DNA of 64,000 nucleotides from Verrucomicrobiota bacterium (GTDB lineage Bacteria > Verrucomicrobiota > Verrucomicrobiia > Limisphaerales > J093): contig JAOSKK010000005.1 of assembly GCA_027493615.1 (NCBI GenBank), positions 248,001 to 312,000 on the forward strand, read 5' to 3'. The position numbers and the translations under genes were made by a program. This document shows positions 22,415-33,304 of the stretch, piece by piece (positions within the stretch are counted from its first letter, which is position 1; the number at the start of each line of letters is the position of its first letter). The notes under the pieces are model-generated. The model searched no databases. It saw only the letters and a program-made list of their open reading frames with translations, and was not told the DNA's origin.

Positions 22415-24658
22415 ATGCTCCGGACCGTGTCCAAACGTTTGTCTCCCCTCCCAACCCGCAATGGCACCGGTCACGAACACCCGTTGCCAGCGGTCAGCAA
22501 CCCGATCGCGCCCTTCGCCTTGGTGGTTCCCCTGGCATTCAGCGCCGCCGTCTCAGCGTGCGCCGCCTCTTGGGGTGCCGGCCGTGACTGGCCCATCTAC
22601 CACGCGGACGCCGCCGGCACCCAGCACTCGCCGCTGACGCAGATCCACCGGGAGAACGTCAGCCGTCTCGAGGTCGCGTGGACGTACCGGGCCGGGGACG
22701 CCCGCACCAACAACCTCTCCCAGATCCAGTGCAACCCGCTCGTCATCGACGGCGTCCTGTACGCCACGTCGCCGCGCTTGAAGCTCTTCGCCCTCGAGGC
22801 CGCAACCGGGCGCGAGCTGTGGCGCTTCGATCCGTTTGCCAATGCCGACCACGCGGACGCGTCGGGCGTGAACCGGGGCGTCGTGTTCTGGCAGGACGGC
22901 CCTGACCGCCGAATTCTATTCACTGCCAGTCATTATCTCCATGCCGTGGATGCCCGCACCGGGCGCCCCATCGAGTCGTTCGGGCAGCAGGGTCGGGTGA
23001 ACATCAAGGAAGGGCTGGGACGGGACGTGAGCCGGCTGTCGGTGGTCAGCACCACTCCCGGAGCCGTCTTCCAGGACCTCCTGTTCCTCCCGATCCGAGT
23101 GGGCGAAGGCCCCGGCCCTGCGGCGCCCGGCCACATCCGCGCCTACGACATCCGGACGGGCAGGCAGGTGTGGCGGTTCCACACCATCCCGCATCCGGGC
23201 GAGGACGGCTACAACACCTGGCCGCCCGACGCCTGGGAGCACATCGGCGGCGCCAACTGCTGGGCAGGCATGTCGGTCGACCTCGGGCGGGGCATCGTGT
23301 TCGTGCCGACCGGTTCGGCCGCGTTTGACTTCTGGGGCGGCAACCGCATCGGCCAAAACCTGTTCGCTAACTGTCTCCTGGCACTCGACGCCCGCACCGG
23401 CCGGCGGCTCTGGCATTTCCAGTTCGTCCATCACGACCTGTGGGACCGCGACCTGCCGGCGCCGCCCGATTTGCTCACGATCCACCGTGACGGCCAGCGC
23501 ATCGACGCCGTGGCGCAAGTCACCAAGTCGGGTCACGTCTTCCTGTTCCACCGCGAGACGGGCGCACCGCTGTTCCCGATTGAAGAGCGCCCCGTCCCGC
23601 CGAGCGATCTCCAGGGCGAATCCGCCTGGCCCACCCAGCCGTTCCCCGTGCTGCCAGCCCCCTTCGCCCGCCAGCTCTTCACCCATGCGGACATCACGGA
23701 CATCTCCCCGGAGGCGCATCGCGAGGTCCTGGATCGGTTCGTGAAGCTGCGCCCCCACACCCCCTTCATGCCGCCCTCCCGCGAGGGCACCATCATCTTC
23801 CCCGGTTTCGACGGCGGTGCCGAATGGGGCGGCGCGGCCGTGGACCCGACCGGTGTGCTTTATGTGAACGCGAACGAGATGCCATGGATTCTGACCATGG
23901 TGGAACTGAAGCGGGAGGCGTATGGCCTGCCCGCCAGCGGCCAGGCGTTGTTCGCCCAGGTCTGCGCCCCCTGTCACGGGCTCAATCGCGAGGGCAACAC
24001 CGCCCAGAACATCCCCTCGCTCCTCGGTGTCGAGCAGCGACTCAAGACCGAGGACGTGCTCACCTTGATCGAACACGGCAAGGGGGTCATGCCTTCGTTC
24101 GCCTTCCTCTCCGACGCCCAGAAGCGCGCGCTGGCCGATCTGGTCCTGGCACGCGAGGCCCAGCCAGATCCCCGCAACCAGCCAGACCGCGCCAGCACCG
24201 AACTGTCCGGCGATGCCCTGGGCGGCGTCCCCTACACGATGACCGGGTACAACCGGTGGCTTGACACCAACGGCTATCCCGCGGTGAAGCCTCCGTGGGG
24301 CACGCTCAATGCCATCGACTTGAACACCGGCGAGTACAAGTGGCGCGTGCCGCTGGGCGAGTTCCCCGCCCTGACCGCCCGCGGAATCCCGCCCACCGGT
24401 ACGGAGAACTACGGCGGCCCCATCGTGACGGACGGCGGCCTGGTCTTCATCGCAGCCACCAAGGACGAAAAGATTCGCGCGTTCGACAGCGAGACGGGAG
24501 CTCTGTTGTGGCAGGCGTCCCTGCCGGCCGGCGGCTACGCCACGCCCGCCACTTACGAGGCCGAAGGCCGTCAGTTCGTCGTCATTGCCTGTGGCGGCGG
24601 GAAGATGGGCACACCCTCTGGCGACGCCTACGTGGCCTTCGCGCTCCCGGCGCGCTGA
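22415..24658 (+). CDS. PQQ-dependent dehydrogenase with embedded cytochrome c motif
   Basis: This is one of the few intact large frames, about 747 residues. The N-terminal hydrophobic stretch (PFALVVPLAFSAAVSACAAS) is a signal or lipoprotein-like sequence. DWPIYHADAAGTQHSPLTQI and repeated W-motifs such as GRELWRFDPF, GRQVWRFHTI and GRRLWHFQFV show an eight-bladed PQQ propeller of the membrane glucose-dehydrogenase type. A heme c site CAPCH lies near residue 517 inside ASGQALFAQVCAPCHGLNRE, with MPSFAFLSDAQ as the probable axial-Met region. The propeller then resumes (PPWGTLNAIDLNTGEYKWRV). It should oxidise a sugar or alcohol in the periplasm and pass electrons through its own heme. ATG 22415 follows 5 bases after the previous stop. 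Confidence 0.88.
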   Translation: MLRTVSKRLSPLPTRNGTGHEHPLPAVSNPIAPFALVVPLAFSAAVSACAASWGAGRDWPIYHADAAGTQHSPLTQIHRENVSRLEVAWTYRAGDARTNNLSQIQCNPLVIDGVLYATSPRLKLFALEAATGRELWRFDPFANADHADASGVNRGVVFWQDGPDRRILFTASHYLHAVDARTGRPIESFGQQGRVNIKEGLGRDVSRLSVVSTTPGAVFQDLLFLPIRVGEGPGPAAPGHIRAYDIRTGRQVWRFHTIPHPGEDGYNTWPPDAWEHIGGANCWAGMSVDLGRGIVFVPTGSAAFDFWGGNRIGQNLFANCLLALDARTGRRLWHFQFVHHDLWDRDLPAPPDLLTIHRDGQRIDAVAQVTKSGHVFLFHRETGAPLFPIEERPVPPSDLQGESAWPTQPFPVLPAPFARQLFTHADITDISPEAHREVLDRFVKLRPHTPFMPPSREGTIIFPGFDGGAEWGGAAVDPTGVLYVNANEMPWILTMVELKREAYGLPASGQALFAQVCAPCHGLNREGNTAQNIPSLLGVEQRLKTEDVLTLIEHGKGVMPSFAFLSDAQKRALADLVLAREAQPDPRNQPDRASTELSGDALGGVPYTMTGYNRWLDTNGYPAVKPPWGTLNAIDLNTGEYKWRVPLGEFPALTARGIPPTGTENYGGPIVTDGGLVFIAATKDEKIRAFDSETGALLWQASLPAGGYATPATYEAEGRQFVVIACGGGKMGTPSGDAYVAFALPAR

Positions 24659-24790
24659 GCGGCCGGCAGGAGGGCCACAACGAAACCCTCACGAAGACGA
24701 AAGACCCCATCCCAGCCGCGGCGAGCTCGGTCGGTTTGCCGGGTTCCCCCGCCGGCGTTACTCTGTCGGGCGATAACGATCCATGGCCGT

Positions 24791-26416
24791 ATGTCCCATC
24801 ATTCCCTGTTTCGCCGCGCCCTGCGCCTTGCCCGCCTGAGTCACCTGGCCGAGCGCCACCACCTTGAACCGGAGGAAGTGCTGGTCCGGGCGCGGACGTT
24901 GGAACCACGGGCACGCGAATGGAGCCGGCGCGACGTGCTGCGCCTGGGGACCGGTCTGGCCTTGGCCTCGACCCTGTCGCGAAGGGAACTGAACGCCGCG
25001 CCGCGGGTGAAGCCGGGGTTCGGGTCGCGAATCGCCATCCTGGGAGGCGGGTTGGCCGGGTTGGCCGCGGCGGATCGCCTCGCGGCCGCGGGCATCACGG
25101 CCACCATCTACGAGGCGACCGATCGCGTGGGCGGACGCCAACACTCGCTTCGCGGCCGGTTCCCCGGGCAGGTCGCTGAGCTGGGGGGCGAACTGATCGA
25201 CAACCTGCACAAGACCATGCTGCGGTACGCGCGCAGCTTCGGGCTCACGCTCGAGGACCTGGGCAAGGCGCCCGGCGAGGAGACGTTCTACTTCTACGAC
25301 CGGCACTGGACCGAGGCGGAGGCCGTCGCGGAGTTCCGCGTGTTCTCCGCGCGCGCGCAGGCGGACCTCCGGGCGTCCAGCGGGAGCCCCACGGCCCTGG
25401 TTCACAACGACGCCGACGTGAGGCTGGACCGACTCACGCTCCAGGCGTTCCTGGATCATCACGCAGCGGACTTGCCGCTGATCCGGGCGCTCCTCATCGA
25501 AGCTTACGAAGCCGAGTACGGCCTGGCTGCCTCGCAACAGTCCGCCCTCAATCTCCTCCTGTTCATCCACCTGGACCGCCGCAGCAAATTCACCCCCGTT
25601 CGGCGTCTTCTCGGATGAGCGCTACCACATCGTCGAGGGCAACGACGCCATCGCCCATGGCATCGCCAGCCAACTGCCGGGGTCGATCCAAACCGGCGCC
25701 TTCGTCGAGCGGTTGGGACGCGATCCGGACGGACGTTGCCGCCTTCATCTGGCGGGCCAGCGCGCGCCGGAACGCGTCGAGGCGATCATCTGCACCCTGC
25801 CTTTCAGCGTGCTCCGGTCGTCGGTCACACTCGAACCCAGCCTCGGCCTCTCGGCAGGAAAGCGTCGTGCCATCGCCGAACTGGGCTACGGGACCAATGT
25901 GAAGACGATGATTGGGTTCGAGGGCCGTCCCTGGGCCACCTTCCACAGCAAGGGCACGGCTTACGCGGATCTCCCGAACGTGCAGAATTGCTGGGAGACC
26001 AACTATTCCCGGGCAGGCGCCACGTCGATTTTGACCGACTACGCGTCCGCCGGGCGGGGGTGGCGCTGGGGCGGGTGCCTTTGGACCGGGCCGTCACGGC
26101 ATTCCTCGACGATCTCGAGCGCGTTTGGCCCGGCGTCCGGGCGGCCGCACGACGCGATGCCCGGGGCCGATACGACGCCGTCCGCCAGCACTGGCCCTCC
26201 GAGCCGACGCAGTTGGGCTCGTACACCTGTTACCTTCCGGGCCAGTTCACCACCCTGTGCGGCCTGGAGGCGACGGCCGAGGGCGGGCTGAAGTTCGCGG
26301 GCGAACACGCCGATTCGTTCTATTCCTGGCAGGGCTTTATGGAAGGGGCGCTTCTGTCGGGGATCCGGGCCGCCGAAGAGATCCTGGCCGACGTCAAGGC
26401 CGGACGCCTGGTCTGA
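24791..26416 (+). CDS. Flavin monoamine-oxidase-like protein with Tat signal (frameshifted)
   Basis: SRRDVLRLGTGLALAS near residue 45 is a Tat-type signal. IAILGGGLAGLAAADRLAAA is the FAD Rossmann motif, followed by IYEATDRVGGR, the usual second FAD contact. The C-terminus FAGEHADSFYSWQGFMEGAL is the closing FAD-binding motif of the amine oxidase family. The product is probably an exported flavin oxidase or dehydrogenase of amines or amino acids, producing aldehyde. Frame changes fall near 25600 (C run, joining SKFTP to FGVFSDERYHIVEG) and near 26050 (joining DYASAG to VALGRVPLDRAVTAF). Length about 540 residues. It follows the PQQ dehydrogenase by 132 bases, so both may belong to an oxidative periplasmic set. 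Confidence 0.83.
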
Positions 26417-26601
26417 ATCCCATTCCCAAGGGGTCAGTTCATCATATGCTCCAATCGGGGCGCTGAGGCCGACTCAGGTCCTCCGCCTCCCGCGCGTCGG
26501 AACGCCCGGATGTCGGAACGGCCGCCGTGGGATTGAGAACCCCGGCGCAGCCCTCACACTGCCCTGACCGAAAGCGGCTCTGCGGTACCCACGCCCCGGC
26601 C

Positions 26602-26871
26602 ATGCTACGCATAGACTCTTCAAACGCCGCCCTCCGGCTCCGCAGGTTGACCCTGTCGCTGGGCACCACCCTCGCCGCTGGTTGGGCTGCTTTGGCCAGC
26701 GAACACACGCCTTCACAAGACCTCGCCCTCGGCCTGCCCCTCGGGCGAACAGCCTATCGGGGCCTCCAGGATGTCACCGCGCTGGTGTGGGACGGATCGG
26801 ACCTCGTGCTTGGCGACGCCGATGGGCGGCGGATCATTCTCCGGCCGGACGATGCCCGACGGGAGGAGTAG
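26602..26871 (+). CDS. Short possible exported protein, unknown
   Basis: A frame of about 89 residues from ATG 26602 begins with a signal-like region (LTLSLGTTLAAGWAALASEH). It then reads DVTALVWDGSDLVLGDADG, which looks like one blade of a beta-propeller. It may be the broken start of a longer propeller gene or spurious. The surrounding regions 26417-26601 and 26872-27010 show nothing else I can identify. Confidence 0.35.
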   Translation: MLRIDSSNAALRLRRLTLSLGTTLAAGWAALASEHTPSQDLALGLPLGRTAYRGLQDVTALVWDGSDLVLGDADGRRIILRPDDARREE

Positions 26872-27010
26872 CCCTCCTCCGCGGGCGAACCGCCCGGTCA
26901 AGACAGGGCGCCGCCCGGCTGAGGGAATCGGTTACCTCCCGCCATCCCGTCTCATCCGGCTAGCGATGAACCAGTTGCCCCGGCGCGACCTGCGCCTACA
27001 TTGCGCGCGC

Positions 27011-28334
27011 ATGACGCTGCTGTCTCGCTCGCTCCGCTCCGGCTGCCGAGGCCGCGCGACCCTCGTCCTCTCCCTCGCGGTGGCTGGCTTCGTCGCGGGA
27101 CCGGTTGATGCCGCGCCGGACCACCAACAGGATTGGTCGCAGTTCCGCGGCCCTGGCAGCCTGGGTTACCGGCCGGCCGCCCAACCCCCATTGCGATGGA
27201 ACGACACCACCAACGTCCGGTGGAAGACGGTGTTGCCCGGCCCGGGAGCGTCCAGCCCGATCACTTGGGGGAGCCACATCTTCCTCACGTGCTACACGGG
27301 CTATGGCGGTTCGCCGTCCGCGTCGGGCTCGCTCGAGAACCTGCAGCGTCACCTCCTCTGCCTGGATGCGGCCGACGGTCGGGTCCTCTGGAACAAGGCG
27401 GTGCCCGCGGAAATGCCGGAGCAGGATCGCATCCGCGAGGACCACGGCTACGCCTCGAGCACCCCCCACGGCGGACGCCGAACGCGTGTACACGTTCTTC
27501 GGCCGCTCGGGCGTGTTTGCGTTCAACCATGACGGCGACCAGCTCTGGCGCGCGTCGGTCGGGACCACACTGAACGGCTGGGGTTCGGCCGCTTCCCCGG
27601 TACTGGCGGGCGACCTCCTCCTGGTGAACGCCAGCGTCGAGAGCGAGTCGCTGGTCGCGCTGGACCGTCGCACCGGGCGCGAAGTGTGGCGCGCGACGGG
27701 CATCAAGGACTCCTGGCACGCGCCGGTGCTCGTCCAACGGTCCGACGCCGGGACCGAGGTGGTGCTGGCCATGTTCCGCAAGGTGGCGGCGTTCGACCTC
27801 GAGCGGGGCGAACCGCGATGGCACTGCGACACCGGCATCAACTGGTACATGTGCCCCACCCCCATCGCGCAAGGCGCCGTCGTGTACGCGATCGGCGGCC
27901 GCAACCCCAATGGCGGCCTGGCCATCCGCGCCGGCGGCCGCGGCGACGTGAGCGACACCCACGTTCTCTGGCGCCTGAGCCGCGGCTCGAATGTCCCTTC
28001 CCCCATCCTGCACGACGGGCATCTCTACTTCGCCCACGAGAACCTCGGCATCGTGTACTGCGTCAACGCCCGCACCGGCGAAGTCGTGTACGAAGAACGC
28101 CTCGACCCCTCGCCCGGCCAGATCTACGCATCGCCCGTGCTGGGCGGCGACCGGATCTACTACATCGGACGCAACGGCCGGACGGTGGTGGTGGCCGCCC
28201 AGCCAAAGTTCGCGGTCTTGGGCGTGAACACGCTCGAAGGCAACCGCGGGGTCTTCAACGCCAGTCCCGCCCTCTCCGGCGACCAATTGCTCCTCCGGTC
28301 CAACCACGCCCTCTACTGCCTGGCCGGGGACTGA
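27011..28334 (+). CDS. Exported PQQ-like (pyrrolo-quinoline-quinone repeat) beta-propeller protein (one frameshift)
   Basis: A signal peptide (RATLVLSLAVAGFVAGPVDA) precedes WSQFRGPGSLGYRPAAQPPL, the standard opening of PQQ-like propellers abundant in Verrucomicrobiota and Planctomycetota. Blades with GDQLWRASVG, GREVWRATGI, GEPRWHCDTG and GEVVYEERLD follow. Near 27465 the frame changes (SSTPHGG to TADAERVYTFFGRSGVFAF) at a C run. Length about 440 residues. These proteins usually lack PQQ ligands and may act as scaffolds or carbohydrate-binding proteins; no enzyme activity is proposed. Confidence 0.8.
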
Positions 28335-28383
28335 CGCGCTCTGTTCTTCGCGGACCTGCTCGGAGACCCTGAACCACGCAGGG

Positions 28384-28405
28384 TGCAGGCTGGAAGCCCG
28401 CACCA
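28384..28405 (-). repeat. Family B palindromic repeat, intergenic copy
   Basis: A reversed copy, TGCAGGCTGGAAGCCCGCAC followed by CA, lies between the convergent ends of the PQQ-like propeller and the GH78 gene, 13 bases from the latter's stop. Confidence 0.85.
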
Positions 28406-28418
28406 CGGTTGCGCGGGA

Positions 28419-30169
28419 TCACGGCACGATCGTCACGCCCGGCGGCACCTGTATCTGGCTTTCCACCGACCCGTCCGGCTTCCGCTCGTGACGCACCTCG
28501 ATCAGGCCGTGTGGTGTCGGGTAGGTCCCCTCCGCCCACCGGAGACGACCCAGTTGCGGCGTGATCCGCACCTGGCGAAAGCCGGGCGCGACCGGCTGGA
28601 TTCCCAAGACATGCTGGCTCAGCCAGGCGGTTGGGCCGCTGGCCCATCCATGACAGAGGCTGTGGCGGAAGTTCTCGTAGCAATACGCGCCGAAATCACC
28701 ATGCAGGTCCTTCACCCCCGCGGGCACGACCTCGTCGATCCGTCCCGAACCGGTCAGCCAATCGAGGTTGAAGTCTTCCCAGAACGTGGTGGCGCCCCGG
28801 TCCAGCATCGCCCCCAGTAGGTCGAGATGATGTCCAGGGCGGCGTCCATTTCACCGGCCCGGGCCAGGGCTTGCAGGACGTAGAAACCGTAGAAGGTCGA
28901 GACATCCTTCGCCCCGCCCACCTTCAGCAGTTCGTTCGCGGTCTTCCGCGCCTCCAGCATGTCAGCCAGCACCAGCAGGGCGGCGCCGGACTTCGACCCG
29001 TTCACCGCCGGCACGACCTGTCGCGCCCGGGCGGCGGTGTCGGCGCAGAGCCGCGCGGTGGCTTCGTCGCCCAGAAGCGTCATCAGGCGCTGACCGCTCT
29101 CGAGCGTCACCACCAACAAGGCCTGCAGGCCGGCGGTGACACCCTGCGGGTTGGGTGAACTGGGCCAGTCGAGGAACCGCGTCCCGTCGAGTCGCTCGCG
29201 TCCGTCCGGCCCCACGGTGGCGGCCAGGCGTTTGAGGAGCACTTCGAGGTAGGGCTGCTGGGCCCGCAGGTAGGCGGTGTCCCCGTAGTGGAGATGCCAT
29301 TGCTCGTGAATGAGCACCCACCACATCGAGTAGCTCGAGATCCCGTTCATCCACTCGGTCGGCGGCGTGACCTCGCGCGTCAGATCCAGGCTGCGCGGCA
29401 CGACGTCGTTGAAGCCGAACACGGCGGCGATCGTGCTCGTCTCCGGATGCATGTCACCGATCCAGACCAACCGGTCGCGCTTGATCCCGTCCCACAGGTA
29501 ATCCTGCATGTTCAGGTGAACGGTCCAGGCGCCCGTGGCCCAGATGCGGTTGAGCCGTTCGTCGTCGCACGCAAACCGCCCCAGGTACGGCAGGTCGCGC
29601 AAGGTCAGGATGGCCCGCACCTCGCTGATCGCCACCGGCCGGTCGGGGTCCGCCGCCTCGATCAAACAGAAGCGGAAGCCGCTTTGCCCGACCACGATGC
29701 TGCCCAGCCAGGGCAACGCCACCACCTGGTCGCGCATCGCGTGGTCGTTCCCCGCGCCCCGCGTGCCGGCCGGCGTGAGGCATTCCATGACCGATTCGCC
29801 AAACCGCAGGCGAACCGGCGGATTGTTCTTCTCCGGCGTGAGGGGCGTGAAGAGCTCAATCGAGCCATGCAGTTCGGCGCCGAAATCCAGCACCACACCT
29901 GCCGGCTGTTCCGGGGTGCTCCGCAACACGCATGGCGCTACCGGGTCGTTCAACACGGACTGGCCACGCGGGGCGCGCAGGAGGTTGGTCGCGTGCTGCA
30001 CGCCGCTGGCGCTCTGCCACACGATCCGCGTGGGCGCCACGTGGTACTGGCGCATCGGGGAAGGCGTCGCCCGGAGCGTGGCGGGCAGTTGCGTGGCGGC
30101 CGCGAGCGTTCCGCTGGCCAAGGTCAAGACGAGGAGCGCGCGGAGCATGGCGAGGGTCGTGGGCTGCAT
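28419..30169 (-). CDS. GH78-like alpha-L-rhamnosidase (one frameshift)
   Basis: A signal peptide (LRALLVLTLASGTLAAA) is followed by a beta-sandwich region and the six-hairpin catalytic domain. The catalytic domain shows DDERLNRIWATGAWTVHLNM, DGIKRDRLVWIGDMHPE and TTFWEDFNLDWLTGSG, the latter with the catalytic-region Glu. The C-terminal sandwich (PVAPGFRQVRITPQLGRLRW) closes the GH78 architecture. It should release terminal rhamnose from polysaccharides or glycosides in the periplasm or outside. One frame change near 28800 joins YWG to AMLDRGATTFWEDF; one more G in a four-G run restores it. Total about 583 residues, short for GH78 because some accessory domains are missing. A GH106-like rhamnosidase lies at 49044. 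Confidence 0.83.
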
Positions 30170-30248
30170 ACAGTGCTTTCCGTTGCTGACAGGCCTGGAG
30201 CTCGGCCGTCAGGCCGCGTCGTTTGGCAAATTCCGCGTGGCGGGTTCG

Positions 30249-32264
30249 TCAAGGCACCACCGGGGCGGGCGTCGCCAGGCCGGGCGGAAGTTTGGGCGGC
30301 AGCGGCTTGGGCACCTCCGGCAGCGGCGTGGCCGCGGGGGCGCCCGTGGGCGGACCGGTCTCGGGCGGCGGCGGCGGCGGGGTGAGCTTGCCGGTCTTGA
30401 CGATCTCGGCGACCTGCTGACCGTCGAGTGTCTCGAACTCCAGGAGGGCGTGGGCGACCATTTCGAGGCGGTCGCGGTGATCGAGAAGCAGTTGACGGGC
30501 GCGGTCGTAGTTCTCGGTGATGATGCGCTTGACCTCGCGATCGATCTCCTCGGCGGTCTGCTCGCTGTAATCCTTCGAGCGGATCATGTCGCGACCCAGG
30601 AACACGTATTCCTGGTTGTCGCCGTACTGGACCATGCCGAGTTTGTCGCTCATGCCCCAGTGCATGACCATGGCCTTGGCCATGGCGGTGGCCTGCTGGA
30701 TGTCGCCCGCCGCCCCGGAGGAAATGTCCTGCGTGTAGAGCTCCTCCGCGATGCGGCCGGCCATGGTGACCGCGATGAGGTCGTTCAGCTCTTTGCGCTT
30801 GCGGCTGAGCAGGTCCTTCTCGGGCAGCCACATGGTCGAGCCCAGGGCCTGCCCGCGGGGGATAATGGTGACCTTGTGCAGCGGGTGCGTGTGCTCGAGA
30901 AGGACGTTCACCACGGCATGCCCGGCTTCATGCCAGGCGGTGGCGCGCTTTTCGTCCTCGGTCATGGCCAGGCTGCGCCGCTCCCGCCCCCAGCGGACCT
31001 TGTCGCGCGCCTCTTCAAGCTCGGCCATGGTAATGCCCTTCTTGTTCATCCGGGCCGCCAGCAGCGCGGCTTCGTTCAAGAGGTTGGCCAGCTCCGCGCC
31101 CGAGAAACCCGGCGTGCCGCGCGCAATCACGCCCAGGTCCACTCCCGGCGCCAGCTTCACGTTGCGCGAGTGCACCTTGAGAATCGCCTCCCGCCCGCGC
31201 ACGTCGGGGAGGTTTACGGTGATCTGACGGTCGAACCGACCGGGCCGCAGCAGGGCCGGATCCAGGACATCTGGCCGATTGGTGGCCGCGATGATGATGA
31301 TCCCGTCCTGGGTGTCGAAGCCGTCCATCTCGACCAACAGCGCGTTGAGCGTCTGCTCCCGCTCATCGTTGCCCCCACCGAGCCCGTGGCCGCGGCTGCG
31401 CCCGACCGCATCGATCTCGTCGATGAACACCAGACAGGGCGTGTTCTTGCGGGCCTGTTCGAACATGTCCCGCACGCGACTGGCCCCTACGCCCACGAAC
31501 ATCTCCACGAAATCCGACCCACTGATGCTGTAGAAGGCGGCGTCAGCCTCACCGGCAATCGCCTTGGCCAACAGGGTCTTGCCCGTCCCCGGCGGCCCGA
31601 CCATCAGGATGCCCTTCGGGATGCGCCCGCCCAGGCGCTGAAACTTCTTCGGGTCCTTCAGGAATTCGACCAACTCCACCACTTCATCCTTGGCTTCCTC
31701 GACTCCGGCCACGTCCTTGAACGTGGTGCGGTTCTTCTCCTTGTTCAGCATCCGGGCCCGGCTCTTTGCCGAAGCTGAGCGCGCCCTTGCCCGCCATCTT
31801 GATCTGGCGGATCAGGAAGAAGTAGATCAACCCCGCCAACAGCAGAAACGGCAGCAGGGTATACACCAGGTTCATGAGCATCGTGCTCGGCTCCGCCACC
31901 TTGAACCGGCCGGAAAGGAGCAACTCCTGCTCGAGTGCGTCGTTCACCCTCGTCTCGATGCGGAACGGCAACGGATTGGACCCGCCCCCTCGACCGGGGT
32001 GAGCCGACCCGTGATCTCGCGCAGCGGCGACTGCGGGTTGTAGTGGATGGTCCCTTCCTCGATCTGGTTCTTGTGGAACAGTTCCACGAATTCCGTGTGC
32101 GTGAGAATGCGCGACCGCCCTTCGGTGCGGTCCTTGAAGAAGACCAGCAGCGGGATCAGGCTCAGGATGGCCAGCCAAAGCAGCCAGGCGCGCGGGGGCA
32201 CCCGCGACTCCGTGGGTCGGCGCTCCGGCCGATTGCCATTCTTGGTGTTACGTTCTTCAGACAT
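30249..32264 (-). CDS. ftsH: ATP-dependent zinc metalloprotease FtsH (two frameshifts)
   Basis: Membrane-bound AAA+ protease that degrades misassembled membrane proteins. The N-terminus has membrane segments [17 protein letters not shown] and [15 protein letters not shown] flanking the periplasmic domain. Walker A GPPGTGKT, Walker [14 protein letters not shown], the SRH region [20 protein letters not shown] and the zinc site HEAGH are all present. A Pro-rich tail with a run of six prolines ends the protein, which is unusual but not rare. Frame changes near 31975 and 31765 join PVEGAG to [14 protein letters not shown] sequence and SFGKSRA to [17 protein letters not shown]. Corrected length is about 671 residues. 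It is divergent from the MBL gene with 174 bases between starts. Confidence 0.93.
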
Positions 32265-32438
32265 TGAAGCTTAAAATCGGGCCGAAACTACCATCCCCAC
32301 CGAACCGCCGCAACCCTGCTGCCCGCCGAAAAGCACTTCGCATCCCGCCTGAGTTCCCGCGCCCGCTCAGCACGAGCCCGACCCGCCCCGAGCCGCACGC
32401 CCGCTTGCGCGACCCCGGAAGCCCGTTAATCTGGCGCG

Positions 32439-33260
32439 ATGAACCTCGAAGATCATCTGGGTGACGTGTTGATGAAGGGACGCTTGCACGCCGGAGTGTC
32501 CGCCGCGGCAGCCGCACAGGCCGCAAAGTTGACCGAGGCTGAACTGACGGCGCTCGAAGAAACCGGCCAACCGCCCCGGGCCGTCGATTTCACCGCCTTG
32601 GGCAAGCTGCTGGGCCTGGCTCCGGCCAGGCTCGAAGCCCTCGCCCACGGCTGGCAACCGGCCCCGGTCAGCCTCGATCGCTGGCGTGAGCTGCGCCAGA
32701 TCACCACCCAGGGCGGGTCCTTCAGCGTGAACTGCTATCTCGTCTGGGATGAAGCCTCCCGCGACGCTGCCCTCTTTGACACCGGATTCGCCGCCACACC
32801 CATCTTCGCCTTGCTCGACGAAAACGAACTCCAACTGCGCCACGTCTTCATCACCCACAGCCACGGCGATCACGTCGCCGCGCTGGGCGAAATCCGGGCG
32901 CGTTACCCGAAGGCCCGGCTGCACCGAGGCGCGCCGGACGCGCCCGTGGACCAGCGCAACCGTCCGAACGAGTTCCTGCAACTGGGCAGCCTCCGCATCA
33001 CCCACCGCGCCACCCCCGGCCACGCCGACGACGGATTCACCTACCTCGTCGGCAACTGGCCCGAGGATGCCCCGCATGTCGCCATCATCGGCGACACCCT
33101 GTTCGCCGGGTCCATGGGGAAAGTGACCGGAGACGCCGCCGCCGCCCGCGAGGTGATTCGGACCCAGATCCTCTCGCTGCCTCCCCCCACCCTGCTCTGC
33201 CCCGGCCACGGACCCCTGACCACCGTCGCCGAGGAACGCGACCACAACCCCTTCTTTTGA
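32439..33260 (+). CDS. Metallo-beta-lactamase-fold hydrolase
   Basis: The intact frame of 273 residues has the glyoxalase-II-like metal motif THSHGDHVAALGE near residue 140, then ATPGHADDGFTYL, GDTLFAGSMG and LCPGHGPLTTV. These provide the two-metal site of MBL-fold thiolesterases. The first 70 residues, rich in Ala and Leu (AAAAAQAAKLTEAELTALEE), form an extra helical domain that looks like a small helix-turn-helix-type region not seen in simple glyoxalase II. The substrate is unknown; hydroxyacylglutathione or a similar thioester is possible. A family A repeat begins 4 bases after its stop. Confidence 0.85.
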   Translation: MNLEDHLGDVLMKGRLHAGVSAAAAAQAAKLTEAELTALEETGQPPRAVDFTALGKLLGLAPARLEALAHGWQPAPVSLDRWRELRQITTQGGSFSVNCYLVWDEASRDAALFDTGFAATPIFALLDENELQLRHVFITHSHGDHVAALGEIRARYPKARLHRGAPDAPVDQRNRPNEFLQLGSLRITHRATPGHADDGFTYLVGNWPEDAPHVAIIGDTLFAGSMGKVTGDAAAAREVIRTQILSLPPPTLLCPGHGPLTTVAEERDHNPFF

Positions 33261-33264
33261 GGGT

Positions 33265-33288
33265 GAGTCTCGTGACCTCGACTCCTAC
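33265..33288 (-). repeat. Family A palindromic repeat after the MBL gene
   Basis: A reversed copy (GAGTCTCGTGACCTCGACTC then CTAC) lies between the convergent MBL gene and DUF1080 gene. It could influence transcript ends. Confidence 0.9.
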
Positions 33289-33304
33289 GGAGGAGGAGGG
33301 AAAT

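Noticed and set aside
29535..31778. A 747-codon open frame on the plus strand opposite the GH78 and ftsH genes
   Set aside because: It is antisense to clear motifs (Walker A, HEAGH) and has no recognisable domain. High GC lowers stop frequency and creates such shadow frames.
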